From assembly GCA_028565715.1 (NCBI GenBank), contig JAOXYC010197685.1, positions 1 through 11,822 on the forward strand: 11,822 nt of DNA, written 5' to 3'. Within the stretch, counting starts at the first letter, position 1; the number at the start of each line of letters is the position of its first letter. Shown here piece after piece: positions 1 through 11,822 of the stretch. The stretch is from Phoronis pallida (Eukaryota; Phoronida; Phoronidae). Under the pieces are notes generated by a model, which saw only the letters and a program-made list of their open reading frames with translations, had not been told where the DNA came from and ran no database searches. The position numbers and the translations under genes were made by a program.

Positions 1-182
1 ACATATCTCATTCCATTCTCCGAGTCTGTTGGAATGATGAGAGGTCCTGATATAATCCTCACATCATCAAAGCGCTCCGTCAGATCTCGACAATACATCT
101 CAAACCTGTTCCAGTAACCAGCATTGTTCTTGAGGTCCTGGGGTACAATGTTTGTCAACAGGAATGTATCATCCATACTTTG
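1..182 (-). CDS. EXOG: EXOG-like fourth coding exon (partial, cut at window edge)
   Basis: The acceptor AATTTCTAG precedes 182. Translation reads QSMDDTFLLTNIVPQDLKNN, then AGYWNRFEMYCRDLTERFDD and a V-R-I-I-S-G-P-L segment, and is open to the window edge. This is the family core with the conserved N-I-V-P-Q and W-N-R-x-E-x-Y-C-R blocks; Asn167 is the predicted metal ligand. The join to the previous exon keeps the same number of residues between the catalytic His and this Asn as in human EXOG. The exon or coding sequence continues left of position 1. Confidence 0.93.
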
Positions 183-1496
183 CTAGAAATTTAAATAAGA
201 ACAATAAATAAAAATAAACGTTAAAATTGACATGACATAGACATCAACATTCAAATGTTAGACATAATTGACAAACACAATTAGCACATTTCAATTCATG
301 CAATTCATTAAAATATTGAATTTGAAATGTCTCAGATACGGTGATACCTTAAACGTCTCTTTTCTGAATGGCGGTGCAAAAGTACTCTTCTGTTGCACCT
401 TGATACTAAAATTCATAAATCCAGATATAGAAATCTCAATGCTACATATAAAGTTAGTCAATAAACCTGATCATGTTTGTTATCGCCAGCAGGTGCCATG
501 TGACCACGAGACCAACCACTCTTCCAGTAATCCTCATTTCTAGCTGTGAACGCTTTTGGAATTTTGGAGTCGGCATCAAATTTGGAGCGTTTTCTGTTGG
601 CGTCACCTTTCATTTTGTCCTTGGTGAGATGTTCTGCAACCCACATTGGTGTCCTCTTATGTCGATCATAACACAGTGCATGGTTTCTGGAAGTTTGGAA
701 GCATTTAATAATTAAAAATAAAAAGCTGTTACCAGAAACGTAATTAGGAGATAAAACATTTTAATTAGAAAATCAGATCAATAGATAATAATTTAAGTTA
801 TTGGTAGAACATTTCAAAAGCCTTAAAAAATCTCAACATTATCAGCCAGACTTGCGATGTGTTCAACGCCTTGAGGAGTGTAAAGCAAAATTCATTTAAC
901 TGTACTTATCATAATCATTTGAAACCTTGAAATTCCACACATATACCAATTAATACATTGTATCATAGATTATATAGTATCATGTACCATTCAGTCTCAC
1001 AAATCTCACCTATAGTAAATAACATCTGGCCCTCTCATTGGCTGACCATACTTAAGTATTTCTTTCCCACGCACCTTGTTTACTGGATCTGAAATACACC
1101 AAAAATACCAGAGTATATATTATACTTACAAGTTCTAGTGTACCAGGATTCCAAAAACACATTCAGCTGGCTTAGTAGTAAAGCTGAATGTAGGAAAACC
1201 AAACATTTACATTCAACATACACCAGAGTCAGCAGACAAAATATTATAATTTATTTTCCTCAATATGGAAAAAGAACAGGTTGTAAGCTATCAAGAAGAT
1301 TCCTATTTTTCTCTTTTCGAGAGTAGGCCTTATAGATGTAATAAAATCACACACCTCTTTGAGTCTCTTCATACTCCGTGTCCGTCTCCAGTGTCGGGGG
1401 ATCTCTATGGAACCACATATCAAAGGCAGCATACAGAACACTTGATGCCAGAATTCCTGAGGCAAACCCCCAGTTGAACACATTTGAGCTGGGCAT
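1..1496 (-). CDS. EXOG: EXOG-like mitochondrial endo/exonuclease, 5' part (4 coding exons, 3' end outside window)
   Basis: Coding exons joined in order 1496-1355, 1088-1010, 686-467 and 182-1 give 207 codons plus 2 nt, with all junction phases matching. EXOG is a beta-beta-alpha-metal nuclease of the DNA/RNA non-specific endonuclease family that acts in mitochondria. Visible parts: a hydrophobic N-terminal stretch (about residues 6-28, a likely mitochondrial signal-anchor); a pre-catalytic region containing NHALCYD (75-81); the motif WSRGHMAPAGDN (132-143) with predicted catalytic His136; and NIVPQDLKNNAGYWNR (158-173), where Asn167 aligns with the metal-binding Asn of human EXOG at a constant offset of 4. 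Ser in S-R-G-H, where ENDOG has Asp, and the stretch after the motif favour EXOG over ENDOG. The rest of the nuclease core and the C-terminal wing region are beyond the left edge. The family call is firm; strict orthology is inferred. Confidence 0.93.
467..686 (-). CDS. EXOG: EXOG-like third coding exon, catalytic S-R-G-H motif
   Basis: The acceptor AACTTCCAG lies just before 686. The donor CATGATCAG|GTTTAT places the exon end at 467, in phase 0. The 73 whole codons run from NHALCYDRHKRTPMWVAEHL through a basic segment (DANRKRSKFDAD) to NEDYWKSGWSRGHMAPAGDN. They align almost without gaps to the matching part of human EXOG. His136 within S-R-G-H is the predicted general base. An in-frame reading past the exon meets a stop six bases into the intron (GTT TAT TGA), consistent with the splice call. 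Confidence 0.93.
1010..1088 (-). CDS. EXOG: EXOG-like second coding exon (residues 48-74)
   Basis: The acceptor TATTTCAG precedes 1088 and the donor TATAG|GTGAGA ends the exon at 1010. The 79 nt carry 2 nt of the Asp48 codon, 25 whole codons (PVNKVRGKEILKYGQPMRGP...) and 2 nt of the Arg74 codon. This corresponds to the stretch before the conserved N-H-A-L motif in EXOG proteins (human has a G-F-P-L-T-G pattern here). Too short to be found as an open frame alone, it is supported by fitting the phases of both neighbouring exons. Confidence 0.88.
1355..1496 (-). CDS. EXOG: EXOG-like first coding exon (residues 1-47 plus 1 nt)
   Basis: Starts MPSSNVFNWGFASGILASSV and runs to ...EYEETQR, followed by the first base of a split Asp codon. 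The ATG at 1496-1494 is chosen because a pyrimidine-rich splice acceptor lies 10 bases upstream, so the in-frame codons before it look intronic; its context AACAATGC has A at -3. The segment holds the hydrophobic targeting or anchor stretch, followed by an acidic linker (TLETDTEYEE). The donor is AGAG|GTGTGTG, with GT at 1354-1353. Confidence 0.88.
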
Positions 1497-1508
1497 TGTT
1501 GTGCGTCT
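1497..1508 (-). other. Splice acceptor and short 5' UTR segment before EXOG start codon
   Basis: Reading the minus strand, CTTTTATTTTACAG ends at 1507 and is followed by ten transcribed bases (ACGCACAACA) and then the ATG. This polypyrimidine-AG pattern implies at least one upstream non-coding exon, so transcription probably starts to the right of 1508. Confidence 0.6.
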
Positions 1509-1673
1509 GTAAAATAAAAGAAAGACATGGTTTATCACTATCTTTCAGCAATACTCACAGCTTAACTCTAAAGGTGATTGAAATCTTTCAATGATGAACC
1601 GCCATCATATCCTACAGGCTGTGGTATTTTGCTATTGGGGCTCGTAAACCATTATCCATGGTTTGTGCTGTTT

Positions 1674-1800
1674 ACTCACACTGCACTTAACTTATTCAGG
1701 ATGTCTCTCATTCAGCATCCACACAAAGACCGACTCGGCGAGTAAACACAATTAACTTCGAGCGCTTGCTGGCCATTGTTCGATCTTAGATAGTATCTCG
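1674..1800 (-). promoter_or_regulatory. Candidate EXOG upstream exon/promoter area with a 22-codon upstream ORF
   Basis: This patch is richer in CpG than its surroundings (TCGGCG, TTCGAGCGC and TTCGAT around 1732-1782). A donor-like GTGAGT lies at 1679-1674 on the minus strand and would pair with the acceptor at 1508-1507 to make an intron of about 170 nt. An ATG at 1776-1774 in a good context (AACAATGG) opens a 22-codon ORF, MASKRSKLIVFTRRV..., that stops at 1710-1708. If transcribed it would be an upstream ORF. This is inference from position and composition only. Confidence 0.3.
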
Positions 1801-1915
1801 TCAAAACCCAACCGTGATAGGCAAGATTCAAATACCAGACCCTGTAGATATGATTTTGATCACTCTAATTTCGGACCAATTCTGACTCAATAAAATCCTG
1901 AACACTATCAGTCAC

Positions 1916-1953
1916 AACCTTCTCTAAAAAGATGTTTTAGATAGAGAAAGGTT
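1916..1953. repeat. Imperfect inverted repeat (hairpin)
   Basis: AACCTTCTCTAAAA at 1916-1929 pairs with 1935-1953 (TTTTAGATAGAGAAAGGTT), with one single-base and one four-base bulge in the right arm. It abuts the next palindrome, forming a chain of foldback structures. Confidence 0.55.
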
Positions 1954-2001
1954 CCGACAGGTCTATGTTCCAACAGCAGTTGGAACATTGAGCTGTCGGA
2001 A
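1952..2001. repeat. 50-bp near-perfect palindrome
   Basis: Two 23-bp arms (1952-1974 and 1979-2001) match as inverted repeats with two mismatches around a 4-nt loop, AGCA. The outer ends are TTCCGACAG and CTGTCGGAA. The right arm is made of the same sequence as the tandem units that follow, so this is one end of the 16-bp repeat array folded back on itself. Confidence 0.85.
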
Positions 2002-2166
2002 TATAGAGCTGTTGGAATAAAGACTCTTTTTGAAAAACAAAAAAGGTTTTATGTTCCGAAAATGTACATTTTGTTCAGAATATAGAGCTGTCAGAATATA
2101 GAGCTGTCGGAAGAAAGAGCAGTTGGAATATAGAGCTGTTGGAACATAGAACTGATGGAATATAGA
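1976..2166. repeat. 16-bp tandem repeat (minisatellite), 3 + 6 units
   Basis: Units approximate GCTGTTGGAATATAGA. Three units lie at 1976-2023 and six at 2071-2166, separated by 47 bp (2024-2070). Units vary at few positions (T/C in GTTGG or GTCGG, ATATAGA or ATAAAGA); the unit at 2071-2086 is degenerate at its start. A perfect 14-bp palindrome, AAAATGTACATTTT (2059-2072), spans the end of the interruption. No coding frame is suggested. Nonautonomous transposons sometimes carry such internal arrays, but no element boundaries were found here. Confidence 0.85.
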
Positions 2167-2257
2167 GTTGTAACTGTTATTGATATTGAAAAGACAGACA
2201 AATTTGGTACTTAACTACGCATGATTAGTTTTCATCGCAGTTTTCCGTATTTGTATA

Positions 2258-2364
2258 TTGTGTGGCGACTCGCGCTAATTCTCACTTATTCTCGTTATTC
2301 AGTCAAGTGAAGTTCATTGACTGAATAAAGGGAAACCGCGAGATTTTCGCGAGTCGTCACATAA
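2258..2364. mobile_element. MITE-like foldback element A (about 107 bp)
   Basis: Terminal inverted repeats: TTGTGTGGCGACTCGCG at 2258-2274 pairs with 2348-2364, with two mismatches. Inside, a perfect 12-bp inverted pair, TTATTCAGTCAA (2295-2306) and TTGACTGAATAA (2317-2328), makes a second stem. TA lies on each side (2256-2257 and 2365-2366), compatible with a TA target duplication but weak in AT-rich DNA. It encodes no protein. The shared core with element B suggests the same family. Confidence 0.6.
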
Positions 2365-2383
2365 TAAATGACCCAGTTTTCTT

Positions 2384-2494
2384 GGTACAAGTCGAATAAG
2401 TTGGTCCCTCGTTTATTTGAGTTATTCAGTCAATGTGTTTCCAACGACTAAATAACGGAAGTTATACGAGGGACCAACTTATTCGACTTGTACC
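2384..2494. mobile_element. MITE-like foldback element B (111 bp) with 8-bp target-site duplication
   Basis: Perfect 29-bp terminal inverted repeats lie at 2384-2412 and 2466-2494, beginning GGTACAAGTCGAATAAG. GTTTTCTT occurs immediately outside both ends (2376-2383 and 2495-2502), a clean 8-bp target-site duplication. The interior holds a second inverted pair (GTTATTCAGTC at 2421-2431 and GACTAAATAAC at 2446-2456, one mismatch). Identical arms and duplication point to a fairly recent insertion. An 8-bp duplication is typical of hAT-type and some other cut-and-paste DNA transposons such as Merlin or P; the superfamily is not assigned. There is no transposase, so it would need a helper element. 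Confidence 0.8.
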
Positions 2495-2536
2495 GTTTTC
2501 TTCAGACTTTTCCAGTAGGCTACTCAGACTATCAAG

Positions 2537-2668
2537 TCAATCAAGCTCGTCCTCTGACCCTATAAAACACTTCTTGGAATCACCAACTCGAACGGAACAA
2601 CATTTTATATCCGCAAAGATCACAAAGTCATTCAGAGATTCAGGAATAATTGGTGGATCTGTGGACAT
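2537..2668 (-). CDS. Unassigned small ORF (43 aa), possibly a decayed coding exon
   Basis: The ATG at 2668-2666 has a strong context (TCCACCATGT), is preceded by an in-frame TGA, and ends at a TGA (2539-2537). The product begins MSTDPPIIPESLNDFVIFAD and ends ...CFIGSEDELD, a balanced acidic composition rather than the F/N/K-rich look of chance frames here. After the stop the same frame reads LDSLSSLLEKSEEN up to the target duplication of element B, so an older, longer coding region may have been broken by a stop and the insertion. No family was recognised. A chance ORF remains possible. An E-box, CACGTG, lies upstream at 2684-2689. Confidence 0.3.
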   Translation of the reverse strand: MSTDPPIIPESLNDFVIFADIKCCSVRVGDSKKCFIGSEDELD

Positions 2669-3306
2669 GGTGGACACTCACGACACGTGTGCGATATTCA
2701 AGTCGACTTGTCTGACCAAGTTATAGCACTAAAACAGCCAAAATGGACACCCTTTAGTGCACATCATTGAACTCAAAATAAAGTGACAATTATTTTGTAT
2801 CTCAACATGAAAATTGAACCTACTACTTCACTTTTTATGCACGTTTTTACTCATTTTAGCAGACAACTGATGAATCCGGAAATGACAAACAGGTGCCTGT
2901 TCGAAACGATCTGTAGCCACCGCTGGTTCCAAACTTTTTTTGTTAACAAATATTTAAAAATAAATACATTTCATTCATATTCATCAAATCACAGTAATAA
3001 AGAATTCTGTTTGAACGAAATATCGTATAAAAGTCTAAAAACTGTAATAACTTCACTTTTCTTCAGCCTTTAAGTTGTCTCCCCTGTCATAATCAGGGGA
3101 CATAATCCAATGTTTGAAAAGTGATGCAGTTGTTGAACATTCAGAAGGTGAACTTGTAAGTGGACAGGCATGCGAGTGGTTTGATTTATTATTCAGCGTG
3201 TTTAGTTGTGAATTTCTATTGATTACGATCTAACGATCTATGATTCAGTGAATGGGATCACAATATTCACTTCTTTTTGATCACGTTTGATAAGTTTGTC
3301 GAAGAT
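2669..3306. other. Intergenic sequence, no gene recognised
   Basis: AT-rich sequence with no recognisable coding similarity. Two short hairpins are visible: GCACTAAA (2726-2733) with TTTAGTGC (2753-2760), and TCCCCTG (3080-3086) with CAGGGGA (3094-3100). An open plus-strand frame through about 2807-3073 has an F/S/N/H-rich composition and looks like chance. Confidence 0.6.
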
Positions 3307-3390
3307 TTGACAGCCAAATCAATTTTGATTGACGAGTCCCCGGAGTCTCCGAATACGAGTCCAATTTTACTACGAGTCATCGGCTGTCAA
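3307..3390. repeat. Inverted repeat around a CpG-bearing patch upstream of PARD3
   Basis: TTGACAGCC at 3307-3315 is the exact inverse of GGCTGTCAA at 3382-3390. Between them ACGAGTC occurs three times (3332-3338, 3355-3361 and 3372-3378), together with CCGGAGTCTCCG. This is locally the most CpG-rich part of the interval to the left of PARD3, so it could belong to its promoter or a first untranslated exon. No specific factor site is claimed. Confidence 0.45.
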
Positions 3391-3515
3391 CGCAAAAGAA
3401 TTTGTACACCTGTCATTTGGATCATGTGAGTTCTGTTAGGAACAAAACATTCGCAAAGAAGGGATTGTGTGTCAACTGGTCAACACATCTTAAAAACTTC
3501 TTTTTACAAAAAAAC

Positions 3516-3686
3516 GTAAGTTTGACTGTCGTTGGGCTGAACAGTTTTAACTTTAATTCGATCCATTCCAATTCATCAGTGTTAATTAAATTTTTGACTC
3601 ACTCATGCACCACTACTCACAGGTCTTGTTTTGCCATTTCAGTTACTCATGCACCACTACTCACAGGTCTTGTTTTGCCATTTCAG
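3516..3686 (+). other. Candidate 5' UTR intron of PARD3
   Basis: A good donor, AAAC|GTAAGT, sits at 3516-3521. Two identical acceptor-like sites, TTTGCCATTTCAG, end at 3642 and 3686 because the region is tandemly duplicated. Using either would leave an untranslated exon from 3643 or 3687 to the PARD3 start. The predicted intron is 127 or 171 nt. Support comes only from the splice-site sequences; a TATA-like box further downstream offers an alternative transcript start. Confidence 0.35.
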
Positions 3687-3688
3687 TT
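3601..3688. repeat. Perfect 44-bp tandem duplication
   Basis: Positions 3601-3644 and 3645-3688 are identical. Each copy begins ACTCATGCACCACTACTCAC and ends with a pyrimidine-rich CATTTCAGTT. Identity over 44 bp indicates a recent duplication. It copies a potential splice acceptor just ahead of the PARD3 start exon. Confidence 0.97.
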
Positions 3689-3746
3689 ATCAGGCAGTGG
3701 ACTCCAGATGCTGATTACCATGTAATTTGATTGGGAAGTAATTCAG

Positions 3747-3754
3747 TATAAATA
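3747..3754 (+). promoter_or_regulatory. TATA-like box ahead of PARD3
   Basis: TATAAATA lies 52 bases before the PARD3 ATG. CAGTCAAC at 3770-3777, about 25 bases downstream, could act as an initiator, giving a 5' UTR of roughly 30 nt. The match is good but such sites occur by chance in AT-rich DNA. A transcript from here would still contain a minimal upstream ORF, ATG GAT TGT TAT TGA, at 3784-3798. Confidence 0.35.
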
Positions 3755-3802
3755 TTGAGGAAGTGTTACAGTCAACAAGTGTGATGGATTGTTATTGACT
3801 GA

Positions 3803-9352
<5,550 letters not shown>

Positions 9353-11822
9353 GTACACGACTTTGATCCATTCTTTGATAACAACATGAAATATACCTTC
9401 ACTTTTACACTGAATTACCTGTATGGTTGTCACCAAAAATACTGCTTATGGTTTCCTTTAAAAGTGATGTTATATGTAGGTTTTGGCGAAAACATCGTGT
9501 AAATCCATAAGATCTTACAAAAATACTAAATCCAGATAATCTACACTGTGCTAAAAATTTAAGAAAATAACAACATTTTTTTTATCTAGCTGTTAATTGT
9601 TTAAAAGAATGACACTAAATGCTTTGACCTTTAACTTGGGCAATTCTAGTTAGTAAATCAGCCTTTGTGCAAATCATCGGGTACTATTTTCAACAAGAGG
9701 CACAGAGCTAGGCTCTAGTATAACGCTCTTACATTACTACGGTATGATCTCAATTCAACTGCTGAATAAATCTACTACTGCATTAACAAGGGAAACCAAA
9801 AAAGTGCTGTGCATAACCGTTATTTCTAGTGAGCCAGATATTTACATGCAGGGTTATAGCCTGTTATTCTAATAATTGAAAAGAGTTGGTTTTTGTTATC
9901 ACATCAACTAATAGCACTCATTGAGGTTAATTGAGCGAGAGAGCACCTTGTAGTGCTTGCTGGCTATTGTTGAGAAATATGCTGCTCTATTTAGGGGTGT
10001 TATTTAACTAGTGACACCCTTTTCATGTGATTGGTATGAATTTATGGTTAGGGGGTTAGGGTTATGAATTTATTGGGATGGAAACACTAGTACCTTTAGG
10101 GCATTCAGGAATGAATGGTTATTACTTCCTGCTGACAAATGATGATTGTTGCCTCAAACAAAAAGATGAAATTTATGTTTTTATTATGCTTTCAATTTTC
10201 ATTGAAATAAGGGTTTTTGAAAAACTCCTCGTCTGACCCTTTCAAGAATGACCTAAAAGTAAAATCAGAACTGTATAGCCTAAGTTTCGTTTCGTTGTTG
10301 TCTATTGCAGCCCCTGAAAAGCTTACGTAATTGTTTGACAACAAAGATTGTTGCATTAAAATCATTCAAAAATGAATTTATTAGTTCAAAATGGAAGTGA
10401 GACAAAATGGTTTTCTGTGGAAGTTGGTGAACACCATGCCGACTGTCAGTGTTTTATAGAGAACACATATAATCCCTTAGTCAAATAATGAAGATAAAGG
10501 TTATTTTCTAAGGTGTCTATTTTTTCTGTCCTAGATGTTTTGAAACATGACACCATGCACACTATCAAGACAAGGAATTGTCCATTGTATTTACATTATA
10601 TTATAAAATGGTTTGACATTTATTTGTATTGATAAAAGTGTGTTGTTTTGTCTTGACTGTTACTGTTTACACTAGGTCCTGACTTGTGTCATGGTTCTGT
10701 TGGAGAGGATCACATTTACTGAGCTAATGATTTCAACAGATGATTATTCATTTGAGTGTATACTACTATTTGTTGCAAGTTTTCAACCGAGTCTTATGAA
10801 TTTTGGGGAAGCTTTCCAAAACAGTTCTATATATTTTAAGTACAACCAAAGTCTAATTGTGATATAATTTTTAAATTATTACAATGCAAGAGACTCACTC
10901 ATGATGAGGTTGTTATGTTAATTACAAGTTAACATAACACTTTTGTTAACGAAACAACAATGCCCCCTACATTTTGATTAAATACACAACAAACCTAAAA
11001 ACTTGCAAAAAGTGACATTTCTCTTATTTGACATATTGGCATTTTATTTTCTTCCCCAAACCCATTGGAATGCTGCAAAGAACATAAACGTTCAGCTGTT
11101 AATTGGTTGTATTATGTCATTCAGTCTCTGGTTAGTGTAGGCTTTATCTTGAAACTGATCCAGAGTTGTTCAGGGTTGCTGTGTATGCAACAGTTAAAAT
11201 GTTGCAGCTTGGTGTATTAGGTAGGCCAGGTATTGGACAGTTTTTTAAAGATGAAAAGGTTAGTTAGTTCATTTCTTAGTTCAGAATATTTTACAAAAAA
11301 GTAAGAGATTATCTTTATAAATTCAGGTCTTGCTAATCTTTAGTGCTTCTTGAATGTTATCATTGTTACAAAATGGTACAGTTAGTCAAACTGCTAACTT
11401 GATTTAAATGGTATTTGAAGGTTGGTTTTTGCACAAAACAGTGATGAAAGTTACGAAATCATATACCATACATTGCTTAAAGTTTTAGTTACAAATACCT
11501 CTAGTGTTTAGAAAATCCTCTACCATAAGCCCAGCACAAGTGTGGTGTTTATATAATAAATGTTATTGTTTTGATGAGCAATATTTGATTACCTCACAGT
11601 TTATTTGAGTTGGTTAATTTATTAGTAATTAAGGTGTAAAATGTTAACTGAGAAGTACATCAAGTGGAAACTGTTTCTGGTATTGTGATTTAAACTTAAG
11701 TCTCCTGGTTATTAGAATTGTAGGTTTTTTTCAATGTCCATTGTGTGGTCTAGATTAAAGTTTAATGTCAATCAGAGTAACACTTTTCTGAAGAAAAAAT
11801 AATTACTTATGAATTTGTATTA
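9353..11822 (+). other. PARD3 intron 2 (partial, continues past window)
   Basis: No further PAR-3 exon was recognised. Small structures: AGAGC-TAG-GCTCT hairpin (9704-9716); a 28-bp-period direct repeat with telomere-like words (10035-10073); and an 11-bp perfect hairpin, TGTTATGTTAA (10911-10921) with TTAACATAACA (10929-10939). A splice-acceptor-like site near 10676 opens a frame of about 60 codons with no similarity to PAR-3, and is not called an exon. Confidence 0.8.
10035..10073 (+). repeat. Short direct repeat enclosing telomere-like words
   Basis: TATGAATTTAT occurs at 10035-10045 and 10063-10073. Between them GGTTAGGGGGTTAGGG (10046-10061) contains two TTAGGG words. The array is far too short to count as an interstitial telomere. 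Confidence 0.6.

Larger units (their letters stand above)
183..1354 (-). other. EXOG-like introns (183-466, 687-1009, 1089-1354)
   Basis: Three short introns of 284, 323 and 266 nt, all GT...AG on the minus strand. They are AT-rich and show no coding similarity. The only structure noticed is in the 1089-1354 intron: a perfect 10-bp inverted repeat, ACATTCAGCT at 1159-1168 and AGCTGAATGT at 1182-1191, around a 13-nt loop. This stem is too short to call a microRNA precursor. Confidence 0.8.

Noticed and set aside
1159-1191. microRNA-like hairpin in an EXOG intron
   Set aside because: The stem is only 10 bp with a 13-nt loop; miRNA precursors need about 30 bp or more of pairing.
1244-1528. 94-codon minus-strand open frame overlapping the first EXOG coding exon
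   Set aside because: It is a shifted frame of the real exon and runs through the splice donor into the intron; the EXOG frame has the family-like residues and matching phases.
2783-3073. Plus-strand open frame of about 88-96 codons
   Set aside because: It needs a GTG start or an internal ATG at 2807, its composition is F/S/N/H-rich, and it has no motif or splice context; probably chance.
3402-3725. 107-codon plus-strand frame across the 44-bp duplication
   Set aside because: It has a TTG start and spans a likely 5' UTR intron; the repeated peptide in it simply reflects the DNA duplication read in two frames.
10046-10064. Interstitial telomere sequence
   Set aside because: Only two TTAGGG words are present, inside a short direct repeat; too little for a telomeric array.

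Overview
This is an animal nuclear genome segment: AT-rich (roughly one third GC), with short protein-coding exons bounded by GT...AG introns and a large share of non-coding DNA. Two conserved metazoan genes are recognisable and both are cut by the window. The protein sequences look like an invertebrate, perhaps a marine deuterostome. Recurrent TAGGCCT words (1324-1330, 4219-4225, 9003-9009) would suit an ambulacrarian, but that assignment is weak.

Layout. Positions 1-1506, minus strand: the 5' part of a mitochondrial EXOG-type nuclease gene, in four coding exons. They encode the N-terminal membrane/targeting segment, the S-R-G-H catalytic motif and the following metal-binding region; the 3' part lies left of position 1. 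Positions 1507-3805: a head-to-head intergenic interval (2,310 bp from ATG to ATG). It holds a cluster of palindromes, a 16-bp tandem repeat, two MITE-like foldback elements sharing a core (one flanked by a perfect 8-bp target-site duplication), a small minus-strand ORF next to that insertion, and a perfect 44-bp tandem duplication just before the second gene. Positions 3806-11822, plus strand: the start of a PARD3/Par-3 polarity scaffold gene. Exon 1 (3806-3925) and exon 2 (9248-9352) encode most of the N-terminal self-association domain. They are separated by a 5.3-kb intron, and a further intron runs off the right edge.

The two genes have unrelated jobs (mitochondrial DNA metabolism; cell polarity), so their divergent arrangement need not mean a shared function, although the common upstream interval could carry regulation for both. 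There is no operon, CRISPR array, rRNA gene or convincing tRNA gene. No clearly new multi-gene system was seen. The most interesting material is the repeat-rich intergenic interval and two small unassigned ORFs.
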